NCBI GenBank assembly: GCA_002748505.1
Contig: PDSN01000148.1
Span: forward strand, 1 to 5,047
Length of the DNA stretch: 5,047 nucleotides
Origin: Gammaproteobacteria bacterium
GTDB lineage: Bacteria > Pseudomonadota > Gammaproteobacteria > Pseudomonadales > Halieaceae
Reading direction: 5' to 3'
The translations under genes were made by a program, and so were the position numbers. Below the pieces are notes generated by a model. It was not told where the DNA came from and searched no databases. It saw only the letters and a program-made list of their open reading frames with translations. Positions 1 through 5,047 of the stretch are shown one piece after another; the stretch's first letter is position 1; every line of letters starts with the position of its first letter.

Positions 1-59
1 AGTCAGCACTGAACCGGTTTATGATTGAATTTGAAGAGCGATTGCAGGGTTGTCTGTAA
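1..59 (+). CDS. possible C-terminal end of an unidentified protein (partial)
   Basis: An open frame enters from the left edge (reading from base 3) and ends with TAA at 57-59, giving SALNRFMIEFEERLQGCL. The residues would form an amphipathic, charged helix, which is plausible for a protein C-terminus, but 18 codons carry no family signature. If real, the gene converges on argS, and the spacer with the hairpin at 141-172 would separate the two 3' ends. A chance open frame of this length is common, so the call is weak. Product not recognised. Confidence 0.3.
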   Translation, partial: SALNRFMIEFEERLQGCL

Positions 60-140
60 TCGATAAGTGGCAGATACACACTTGGGTTTACAGGCTCTTA
101 TTAGGTAACTGACAAGACGCACATCTGAAGCTACGGATAC

Positions 141-172
141 GCCCTCTTTTAGCCATTGTGGAGAAAGAGGGC
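141..172. terminator. hairpin in the spacer downstream of argS; possible transcription terminator
   Basis: GCCCTCTTT (141-149) is the perfect reverse complement of AAAGAGGGC (164-172), giving a 9-base-pair stem with a 14-base loop. It lies 25 bases beyond the argS stop codon, where a terminator would be expected, and between argS and a possible convergent gene end. Neither side is followed by a clear run of T, so it is not a classical intrinsic terminator; it may only protect the 3' end of the mRNA or be fortuitous. I see nothing else convincing in the gene-free stretch 60-196: no tRNA cloverleaf and no repeat. Confidence 0.35.
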
Positions 173-196
173 TATCGGGAGAAGCAATGGTGCCTC

Positions 197-1933
197 TTAC
201 ATCCGCTCCATCACTTCAATCCCCAGCAAATCCAAGCCGGTTTTCAAAGTATCAGAGGTCAGGGCAGCCAAACGCAAGCGGCCATCGCGAACAGGCTGAG
301 CAACACCCTCTTTCAAAATCGGGCACGCCTCATAAAAACTCATGAAATTACCTGCCAACTCATATAAATAGTTACACATCTGGTTCGGAAGACCGTCGCG
401 GGCTGTGCTTTCGATAGCCTCACCAAACTGCAACAACTTCACCGCCAATGTCCGTTCTGCTGGCTCCGACAATTGAATATCCGCAGAGGTATAAGCAGTA
501 TCACCGACTTTACGGAAAATACTTTGAATCCGTGCATAAGCATACTGAAGATACGGCGCGGTATTACCTTCAAAGCTCAACATACTGTCCCAACTGAACA
601 CATAATCCGAAGTACGATTCCTGGATAAATCAGCATACTTAATCGCACTGATACCTACTTTACCCGCAATCTCGCGAAGCTCAGCCTCATCCATGTCAGG
701 GTTCTTTTCACTCACCAAGGTGAAAGCACGCTCAACCGCTTCGCCCAGCAAATCGGCCAGTTTGATCGTTGTACCCGAACGTGTTTTAAACGGCTTACCA
801 TCTTCACCCAGCATCGTACCAAATGCCATATGCTCATAAGAAGCGGCTTCATCAATGTATCCGGCCTTACGTCCGAGCGTGAATACCTGACGGAAATGCA
901 GACTCTGACGCACATCCACAAAATACAAAACACGGTCGGCTTTCAATACATTGTTCCGGTGACGCAAGGCAGCAAGATCCGTAGTCGCATACAAATAACC
1001 ACCGCCGGACTTTTGAATAATCAAGGGTATGATGCTGCCATCCTTATTGCGGAACTCCTCCATAAAAGCGCACTGTGCGCCATCACTTTCTTCCAGCAAA
1101 CCCTGAGCCTGCAAGTCGTCTACCACATTTGCCAGATCATCGTTATAGGCACTTTCCGGCATAACATCTTCACGTGTCAGCGACACCCCCAGCCTTTTAT
1201 AAGCAGCCTCGCAATGATGCAGTGAAATATCAATAAACTGCTGCCACAACGCATTACACTTTTCATCACCCGATTGCAGGCGTACCACATATTCACGCGC
1301 GGTATCCGCAAACTCTGGCTCTTCATCAAAACGCACCTTGGCCGCACGGTAGAAAGTTTCCAGATCCGCCAACTGCATCGACAGTTCACCACCCTGCGCC
1401 TTCAGGCTTTCCATGTGCGCCAGCAACATACCGAACTGCGTACCCCAGTCACCGACATGATTCTGGCGGATAACCTTGTGACCCTGAAACTCCAGCACAC
1501 GCACTACCGCGTCACCAATAATGGTCGAGCGCAAATGACCGACATGCATTTCTTTCGCCAGATTGGGGGCGGAATAATCAACCACCACGGTTTGTGCTGG
1601 CTCAACGGCAGCCACACCCAAACGCGCATCGGATGAAACCTGCTCGCAACTACTGGCCAGCCAGTCATTTTTCAGATGAATATTCAGAAAGCCCGGCCCG
1701 GCCATCTCAACTTTCTCCGCTACATCCGATAAATCCAACTGCTTCAGCACCTTGCCAGCCAGCTCACGCGGATTCATTTTCAACTGCTTCGCCGCAGCCA
1801 TCACACCATTAGCCTGATACTCACCAAACTCTGGTCGTGCTGATGGTTTCACAATAGCCGTCACCGTTTCAGGTGCGCCAACAGTATGTAAAGCAGCAGT
1901 AATACGGGTATCAAGGGATTCGCGAATATTCAT
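197..1933 (-). CDS. argS: arginyl-tRNA synthetase (class I), full length
   Basis: Charges tRNA-Arg with arginine using ATP in the cytoplasm; essential for translation. The protein has 578 residues, essentially the length of the E. coli enzyme. The N-terminal region (about 1-110) matches the tRNA D-loop-binding Add-1 domain, with FGEYQANG at 36-43. The class I catalytic core follows, with the ArgRS form of the HIGH motif, HVGH, at 130-133 inside SAPNLAKEMHVGHLRST. GDWGTQFGML is at 161-170 and GYLYATTDLAA at 312-322. The KMSKS position is degenerate, as in many ArgRS: GTMLGEDGKPFKTRSG at 372-387. The C-terminus (from about 455) is the helical DALR anticodon-binding domain, ending LLGIEVMERM. 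The ATG at 1931-1933 gives the family's normal N-terminus. The upstream leader shows no strong Shine-Dalgarno sequence. It is divergent from the cas operon and has no functional link with it. Identity is secure. Confidence 0.97.
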   Translation of the reverse strand: MNIRESLDTRITAALHTVGAPETVTAIVKPSARPEFGEYQANGVMAAAKQLKMNPRELAGKVLKQLDLSDVAEKVEMAGPGFLNIHLKNDWLASSCEQVSSDARLGVAAVEPAQTVVVDYSAPNLAKEMHVGHLRSTIIGDAVVRVLEFQGHKVIRQNHVGDWGTQFGMLLAHMESLKAQGGELSMQLADLETFYRAAKVRFDEEPEFADTAREYVVRLQSGDEKCNALWQQFIDISLHHCEAAYKRLGVSLTREDVMPESAYNDDLANVVDDLQAQGLLEESDGAQCAFMEEFRNKDGSIIPLIIQKSGGGYLYATTDLAALRHRNNVLKADRVLYFVDVRQSLHFRQVFTLGRKAGYIDEAASYEHMAFGTMLGEDGKPFKTRSGTTIKLADLLGEAVERAFTLVSEKNPDMDEAELREIAGKVGISAIKYADLSRNRTSDYVFSWDSMLSFEGNTAPYLQYAYARIQSIFRKVGDTAYTSADIQLSEPAERTLAVKLLQFGEAIESTARDGLPNQMCNYLYELAGNFMSFYEACPILKEGVAQPVRDGRLRLAALTSDTLKTGLDLLGIEVMERM

Positions 1934-1966
1934 AACGTGATCTGGTTCATTAGTCTAAAGAGGCGC

Positions 1967-1995
1967 ATTGTAGCCGGAATGTAGGGTGATATTAA
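1967..1995 (-). promoter_or_regulatory. predicted sigma-70 promoter of argS
   Basis: Read on the minus strand, TACAAT (1972-1967) matches the -10 consensus at five of six positions. It is preceded by TTAATA (1995-1990, four of six to TTGACA) with a 17-base spacer. The -10 is followed by a GC-rich discriminator (GCGCC), a feature known from promoters of translation genes under stringent (ppGpp) control. Transcription would begin near 1960, leaving a leader of about 27 bases before the argS ATG. Confidence 0.6.
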
Positions 1996-2028
1996 ATAAA
2001 ACTCTATGTGGAGGCGGTTTCAGCCAAC

Positions 2029-2056
2029 TGGATAAATTCCACACAAACGCTACAAT
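2029..2056 (+). promoter_or_regulatory. predicted sigma-70 promoter driving the small ORF and the cas2/cas6-RT-cas1 operon
   Basis: TACAAT (2051-2056) is a good -10 element, with TGGATA (2029-2034, four of six to TTGACA) 16 bases upstream. The -10 lies in the same GCTACAATGCG context as the argS promoter on the opposite strand. Transcription would start near 2063 and first meet the 30-codon open frame at 2092. It is the only promoter-like element I see upstream of cas2, but the -35 is modest. Confidence 0.5.
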
Positions 2057-2091
2057 GCGGCTCTGTCCAGATACTTTGTAAGGGTCATTTG

Positions 2092-2184
2092 ATGAGTGAA
2101 CAATACAGCCAACAGGCACTGGGCAGCGTCGGAAAAATAAGCGGAGTAAAGCCACTTTATAAACTACCGGCAAACTCCAAATAG
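2092..2184 (+). CDS. possible 30-residue small protein or gene remnant upstream of cas2
   Basis: An ATG at 2092 opens a 30-codon frame that begins MSEQYSQQALGSVGK and ends with TAG at 2182-2184. TAAGGG (2079-2084) is 7 bases before the ATG, a near-ideal Shine-Dalgarno placement and better than that of cas2 itself. The predicted promoter lies just upstream. The peptide is basic toward its end (KPLYK, ending NSK) and shows no signal peptide, membrane segment or known motif; I do not recognise it. It could be a leader peptide coupling translation into cas2 (24 bases from stop to the cas2 ATG). It could also be the 5' stub of a gene once divergent from argS and cut off when the cas module arrived, or a chance frame. 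Confidence 0.4.
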   Translation: MSEQYSQQALGSVGKISGVKPLYKLPANSK

Positions 2185-2185
2185 C

Positions 2186-2207
2186 GGAGGACACCACGGA
2201 CTAACCC
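2186..2207 (+). promoter_or_regulatory. cas2 ribosome-binding region with unusual spacing
   Basis: The only strong Shine-Dalgarno-like sequence before cas2 is GGAGG at 2186-2190, 17 bases from the ATG, which is much further than usual. A weaker CGGA at 2197-2200 is at normal distance. An in-frame TAA at 2202-2204 rules out any upstream extension of cas2, so the ATG at 2208 stands. The GGAGG starts two bases after the stop of the small ORF, so reinitiation by ribosomes finishing that ORF could help cas2 expression; this is inference. Confidence 0.4.
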
Positions 2208-2486
2208 ATGCACACCTACCTCACCTGCTTCGACATCCAGGGCGACCGTTCCCGCCGCTACGTTGCCCGCGAGCTGGAACGGTACGGGTTGCGAGTACAG
2301 AAATCCGTATTTGAGATTACGGTACATAATGACAAGGCACTGTTAAGGTTGAAAAAACGCTTACAACAATGGACGGAGGATGGTGACGATATTCGTTTCT
2401 ATCACCTCTGTCTGGCTTGTCGCAAGGTGTCACATACGGTCGATAATCAGCGGGTCGCGCATTTCCCGAAGGCGGTGGTGTTGTGA
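2208..2486 (+). CDS. cas2: CRISPR-associated protein Cas2
   Basis: Cas2 dimers bridge two Cas1 dimers in the complex that inserts new spacers into the CRISPR array; the role is structural in most systems. The 92-residue length is typical. The ferredoxin-like fold is visible: first strand YLTCFDI (4-10) with the conserved Asp at D9, an Arg-rich helix (R14, R16, R17, R21, R25), then ERYGLRVQKSVFEI (24-37), the hallmark second Cas2 block. DDIRFYHLCLACR (60-72) is the later strand region. The ATG is fixed by an in-frame stop two codons upstream. The stop overlaps the GTG start of the Cas6-RT-Cas1 gene by 4 bases (GTGA, 2483-2486), which implies one transcript and translational coupling. That matches the physical complex the two products are expected to form. 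Confidence 0.93.
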   Translation: MHTYLTCFDIQGDRSRRYVARELERYGLRVQKSVFEITVHNDKALLRLKKRLQQWTEDGDDIRFYHLCLACRKVSHTVDNQRVAHFPKAVVL

Positions 2487-5047
2487 GTCCGCTGCCGAGC
2501 GGGGCGGCTGCGTTGCCGATTGAGTCGCTGTTGCCGCTGCGGGTGTTGACGATTACGCTGGAGTTTACCGCTGCTGCGAGTCCGCGTTTTTTCCATCAGC
2601 CTGCCCTTACCGCTTTTCTGCGTTTTCTGGTGGGGTCTCCTGATGATTATGACCAGCTGATTCGGATTGATGCGCCGGAAAGTGGCCTTGTTAAGTTCCG
2701 GCGCGGTGATCATTATCGCTTTGTGCTGGTGGGGCTGGCTGGCAGTGATGCCTTGCTGGATGAATTATTGGCGCAACTGGCAAGGCTGCCGCACAGTGCT
2801 TCGAAAAGCAGCGCCAACGGGGATCAGCAGGCTCAGAAGTTGCCGTTTCGGGATAATCTGAAGCTGGTGAGTGTGGTGGATTTTTTTACCCGACAGGAAA
2901 TTCACGCACTGCATGAAGCCTGTGGTTATGACCTCGATACCTTGCAGCAGGAGGCGGAGTTATGGGCGCAGCAGACCGCTATACGTTGGCAGTGGTTGTC
3001 TCCGGCGCGGTTGTTAAAAGCGAAGGCGCAACGGGGTCAGCAGAAAGGTGAGGCGCGTTTTGTGCATGATGCCGCTGATTTGTCAGCCGGTTTGTTGCTG
3101 GCGCGTTTGTACAGCAGTATCAGCACCCTGATTCGTGAGCGGGAGGGGCTTGACCGCCTGCCTGCGGCGACTGTGCCGGAGGCGGAAATCCATCATCAGC
3201 ATGCGTTCTGGCTGGAGGCCGGTTATGCGGATGCAGCGGGGCGTCATCAGGTGATGGGCGGGTTGGCCGGGGTGGTGGGTCTGCGATTTGCCGAGCCGTT
3301 GTCGGCTGCCTGGTGGTCGTTGCTGATTCTGGGGCAGTATCTGGGGATAGGCCAGCGTACCACCTTTGGCTGGGGGCGTTATACGCTGATCAGTGCCGAG
3401 GGCGGTTTCAGTTACCGTGCGGAATATGCGCTCAATTCATTGCTGCTACAGGCGAAAGAGGAAGAAAACCTGTTACGAGCCTGGCGGCATGTGATTACCG
3501 GGCGCGATGTGCCTGAAGACCTGATTGCTGAGGATGAGTCCATTGTCAGCGACTGGCGCGAAGATGAGGAGCCGGACGAGACCGATGCGCCGCTGGAGCG
3601 CTTGCAGGAAGATCTGGATAAAATGCTGTTCGGGCGTTATCAGGCACCGGCATTGCGAGGTTATCTGATTCCGAAGCCGGATGGCGGGGTGCGGCCACTG
3701 GCGATTCCGCCGTTGTATGACCGCGTGTTGCAACGGGCCTTGCAGCAGGTATTAACGCCAGCCTTTGAGCAACTGATGTATAGCCAGAGTCACGGCTATC
3801 GTCCGGGGCGTTCGCGGATGACGGCGGGCAAGGAGATTCAACAGGCCTGGCGCGAGGGTTATCAGTGGGTGTATGAAGGCGATGTGCGTGACTTTTTTGA
3901 CAGCGTACAATGGCAAACCCTGCGCGAGCGGCTGGAGGCGTTTTATCTGCATGATCCGGTGATTGACATGATCCTGAACTGGATGGCGGCACCGGTGCAA
4001 TACCGCGATGCCCTGCTGGAACGGCATCAGGGGTTGCCGCAGGGTTCGCCGTTGAGTCCGTTGATGGCGAATCTGATTCTGGATGATTTTGACCGCGACA
4101 TGCAGGCACAAGGCTTCCATCTGATTCGTTTTGCCGATGATTTTGTGGTGTTGTGTAAAGATCCGCAGGCTGCCCGACAGGCGCAACAGGCCGCCCGTGC
4201 CTCATTGCAGGAACACGGGCTGGATATACACCCGGACAAGGAGCACGTGGCCGGGATGGATGATGGCTTCCGTTATCTGGGCTATCTGTTTGTCAAGGAT
4301 ATGGCGCTGGACATCAGCGGTCAGGCGCGTCCGGCAGCCAGCGACGCTCAGGCCGTACCGGAGCATTCCTGGATGGCCGAGCTGGGGCGGCGTGAGGCAG
4401 AACACGCCCACAGTGCCAAACGGCTGGCGGCCATTGTGGACAAATTACAGCGGCAGCAGGCGATTTTTTGTGGGGAACGGGAAAACAGTGGTGCCTTATT
4501 AACCGTTACCGGCGCTCCGGCAGTGTTATCCACGCTGAACCGGCAACTGCATGTGCATCGGGATGATAAAACGCTGCATAAAATACCCTGGCAGCAGTTA
4601 CAGGCGGTGTTGTTACTGGGCAATCATCAAATCACCACCCAGGCGATGCATGCGGCGCTGAGTGCCGATGTGCCGGTACATTTGGCCACCGGCACCGGCT
4701 ATTATCGTGGCTGTGTAACGCATAACCGCAACAGTCAGCATCAGGCAGTGTGGATGCAGCAGATTCTGGCATTTCAGGATCAGGATAAGACGTTGTATTG
4801 TGCGCGTGAGGTGGTGGTGGCACGGCTGCGGCACATGAAGGAGGTATTGCGCCAGCGGAAACAGGCCGACCACCTGACGGCACTGGAGAATGCCTTACGC
4901 AAGGCGGGCAACGCGAAAACCCCGGAGACGCTGCGCGGCCTTGAGGGTAGTGCGACGCGGGAATATTATCAGCGGCTTGCTGACCTGTTGCCGGACGAGA
5001 TCGGTTTTAGCGGACGTAACCGGCGACCGCCGCGTGATCCGTTTAAT
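2483..5047 (+). CDS. Cas6-reverse transcriptase-Cas1 fusion protein (3' end outside window)
   Basis: A single uninterrupted frame of 855 codons, still open at the window's last base. It has three domains. A Cas6-like crRNA endonuclease (about 16-305) ends in a glycine loop at 288-300. A group-II-intron-type RT (about 386-610) has triad D467, D552 and D553. A Cas1 integrase (about 666 onward) has catalytic E821 in GLEGSATREYY. In known relatives (Marinomonas, Thiomicrospira type III systems) such fusions with Cas2 integrate spacers from RNA or DNA, the RT copying RNA into DNA. The GTG start overlaps the cas2 stop by 4 bases, with GAAGG (2468-2472) 10 bases upstream. No in-frame start upstream would be compatible with the cas2 overlap arrangement. 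No frameshift or missing RT motif is seen, so the protein should be active. The Cas1 His and Asp metal ligands lie beyond the edge, probably within the next 150-200 codons. GC content is visibly higher than in argS. Confidence 0.95.
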   Translation, partial: MSPLPSGAAALPIESLLPLRVLTITLEFTAAASPRFFHQPALTAFLRFLVGSPDDYDQLIRIDAPESGLVKFRRGDHYRFVLVGLAGSDALLDELLAQLARLPHSASKSSANGDQQAQKLPFRDNLKLVSVVDFFTRQEIHALHEACGYDLDTLQQEAELWAQQTAIRWQWLSPARLLKAKAQRGQQKGEARFVHDAADLSAGLLLARLYSSISTLIREREGLDRLPAATVPEAEIHHQHAFWLEAGYADAAGRHQVMGGLAGVVGLRFAEPLSAAWWSLLILGQYLGIGQRTTFGWGRYTLISAEGGFSYRAEYALNSLLLQAKEEENLLRAWRHVITGRDVPEDLIAEDESIVSDWREDEEPDETDAPLERLQEDLDKMLFGRYQAPALRGYLIPKPDGGVRPLAIPPLYDRVLQRALQQVLTPAFEQLMYSQSHGYRPGRSRMTAGKEIQQAWREGYQWVYEGDVRDFFDSVQWQTLRERLEAFYLHDPVIDMILNWMAAPVQYRDALLERHQGLPQGSPLSPLMANLILDDFDRDMQAQGFHLIRFADDFVVLCKDPQAARQAQQAARASLQEHGLDIHPDKEHVAGMDDGFRYLGYLFVKDMALDISGQARPAASDAQAVPEHSWMAELGRREAEHAHSAKRLAAIVDKLQRQQAIFCGERENSGALLTVTGAPAVLSTLNRQLHVHRDDKTLHKIPWQQLQAVLLLGNHQITTQAMHAALSADVPVHLATGTGYYRGCVTHNRNSQHQAVWMQQILAFQDQDKTLYCAREVVVARLRHMKEVLRQRKQADHLTALENALRKAGNAKTPETLRGLEGSATREYYQRLADLLPDEIGFSGRNRRPPRDPFN
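2528..3397 (+). other. Cas6-like endoribonuclease domain of the fusion
   Basis: Residues about 16-305. Cas6 cuts the long CRISPR transcript within its repeats to give crRNAs. The N-terminal ferredoxin-like half has strand LPLRVLTITLEF (17-28), helix QPALTAFLRFL (39-49) and KFRRGDHYRFVLVGL (71-85), the usual Cas6 'gd-Y-f' strand. The second half has WLSPARLLKAK (171-181), typical of the second RRM-like unit, and the diagnostic C-terminal glycine loop GIGQRTTFGWGRY (288-300) preceded by LGQYL. H38, just before the first helix, is a candidate catalytic histidine by position, and H77 is another; Cas6 active sites vary, so this is inference. The glycine loop makes the family call firm. Confidence 0.85.
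3506..3613 (+). other. acidic linker between the Cas6 and RT domains
   Basis: Residues 342-377 contain 17 Asp or Glu among 36, with only two Arg (R359, R373) and no Lys. The densest part is REDEEPDETD (359-368). It is likely a flexible or extended tether between the Cas6 glycine-loop end and the start of the RT fingers; the last part (PLERLQEDLDKML) looks helical and may be the RT N-terminal extension. Confidence 0.7.
3638..4312 (+). other. group-II-intron-like reverse transcriptase domain of the fusion
   Basis: Residues about 386-610, with the RT blocks in order. Fingers: IPKPDGGVRPLAIP (396-409). Block 2: HGYRPGRS (437-444). Block 3 (motif A): EGDVRDFFDSV, with catalytic D467. Block 4 (motif B): LPQGSPLSPL (518-527). 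Block 5 (motif C): RFADDFVVL, with D552 and D553. Block 7: FRYLGYLF (596-603). This pattern is that of group II intron and CRISPR-associated RTs rather than retroviral ones. No maturase DNA-binding or HNH endonuclease domain follows, because Cas1 comes next, so it is not an intron-encoded protein. The stretch 604-665 probably serves as thumb and connector to Cas1. Confidence 0.95.
4478..5047 (+). other. Cas1 integrase domain of the fusion (cut by the window edge)
   Basis: Residues about 666-855. The N-terminal beta domain is visible as GALLTVTGAPAVLS (670-683), then LHKIPWQQLQAVLLLGN (the usual 'IP...i..i.v.G' Cas1 strand), and VPVHLATGTGYYRG, matching the Cas1 strand where other members read 'vpvvfls..G...g'. 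The helical catalytic half begins after this; E821 in GLEGSATREYY is the first metal-binding residue. GFSGRNRRPPRDPFN at the edge is the conserved run that precedes 'N..LS.gY'. The remaining catalytic His and Asp are not in the window. Confidence 0.93.

Larger units (their letters stand above)
1964..2059. repeat. 11-base inverted repeat GCTACAATGCG flanking the intergenic core
   Basis: CGCATTGTAGC at 1964-1974 is the exact reverse complement of GCTACAATGCG at 2049-2059, with 74 bases between the copies. Each copy contains the predicted -10 hexamer of the promoter pointing away from the other. The simplest reading is two divergent promoters of the same class. A shared regulator site or a rearrangement that duplicated the argS promoter is also possible. 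Confidence 0.6.

Noticed and set aside
87..155. Short minus-strand frame downstream of argS starting MAKRGRIRSF
   Set aside because: Considered as the start of the SPOR-domain gene that often follows argS, but it stops after 22 codons and its start lies inside the hairpin loop at 141-172.
60..196. tRNA or small RNA gene in the spacer downstream of argS
   Set aside because: No cloverleaf arms or T-loop consensus were found on either strand; only the single 9-bp stem is evident.
830..1636. Plus-strand open frames (830-1225, 1274-1636)
   Set aside because: They are antisense to the conserved catalytic core of argS and their translations resemble nothing known.
1955..2197. 80-codon minus-strand frame across the intergenic region
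   Set aside because: It crosses both predicted promoters, has no ribosome site and no recognisable motif.
1934..2207. CRISPR repeats or leader in the argS-cas2 intergenic region
   Set aside because: No direct repeat of 25-40 bases is present; only the 11-base inverted motif recurs, and it coincides with promoter -10 elements.
3546..4205. 219-codon open frame on the minus strand, and a 144-codon one at 3752-4186
   Set aside because: Both lie opposite the RT domain, whose plus-strand frame shows all catalytic motifs. Their translations are Pro/Arg/Ala-rich without family features, as expected for the antisense of a GC-rich gene.
3638..4312. RT as part of a group II intron or retron
   Set aside because: The RT is in one frame with Cas6 before and Cas1 after, with no maturase or HNH domain. 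No intron RNA domain V-like hairpin or retron ncRNA is seen nearby.

Overview
The window looks like a gammaproteobacterial chromosome segment. This rests mainly on a full-length ArgRS of the enterobacterial/pseudomonad type; genus cannot be told from the sequence alone. It has two halves that diverge from a 274-base intergenic region.

Left half (about 1-1975): bases 1-59 may hold the last codons of a plus-strand gene entering from outside. A gene-free spacer follows, containing one hairpin (141-172). Then argS, arginyl-tRNA synthetase, lies complete on the minus strand (197-1933) with a promoter just upstream of it.

Intergenic region (1934-2207): two back-to-back promoter-like elements share a perfect 11-base inverted motif, GCTACAATGCG. 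The plus-strand one is followed by a 30-codon open frame (2092-2184) with a well-placed Shine-Dalgarno sequence. This could be a small leader peptide or the stub of a displaced gene.

Right half (2208-5047): a CRISPR adaptation operon. cas2 (92 codons) overlaps by 4 bases (GTGA) a very long open frame that starts with GTG at 2483 and is still open at the last base (855 codons seen). This frame carries, in order, a Cas6-like crRNA endoribonuclease domain, a strongly acidic linker, a group-II-intron-type reverse transcriptase with a complete catalytic triad, and a Cas1 integrase domain. The Cas1 part is cut by the window edge just after the RRPPRDP motif. Cas6-RT-Cas1 fusions are known from type III CRISPR systems (for example Marinomonas mediterranea and Thiomicrospira), where they allow spacers to be captured from RNA as well as DNA. 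Here Cas2 and the fusion would form the integrase complex, the RT would copy RNA-derived spacers into DNA, and the Cas6 part would process the array transcript.

No CRISPR repeats and no interference genes (Cas10, Cmr/Csm) are in the window; if present they should lie beyond 5047. Base composition differs between the halves: sampled 60-base lines give about 50% GC in argS and about 60% in the fusion gene. This fits, but does not prove, acquisition of the cas module next to argS.
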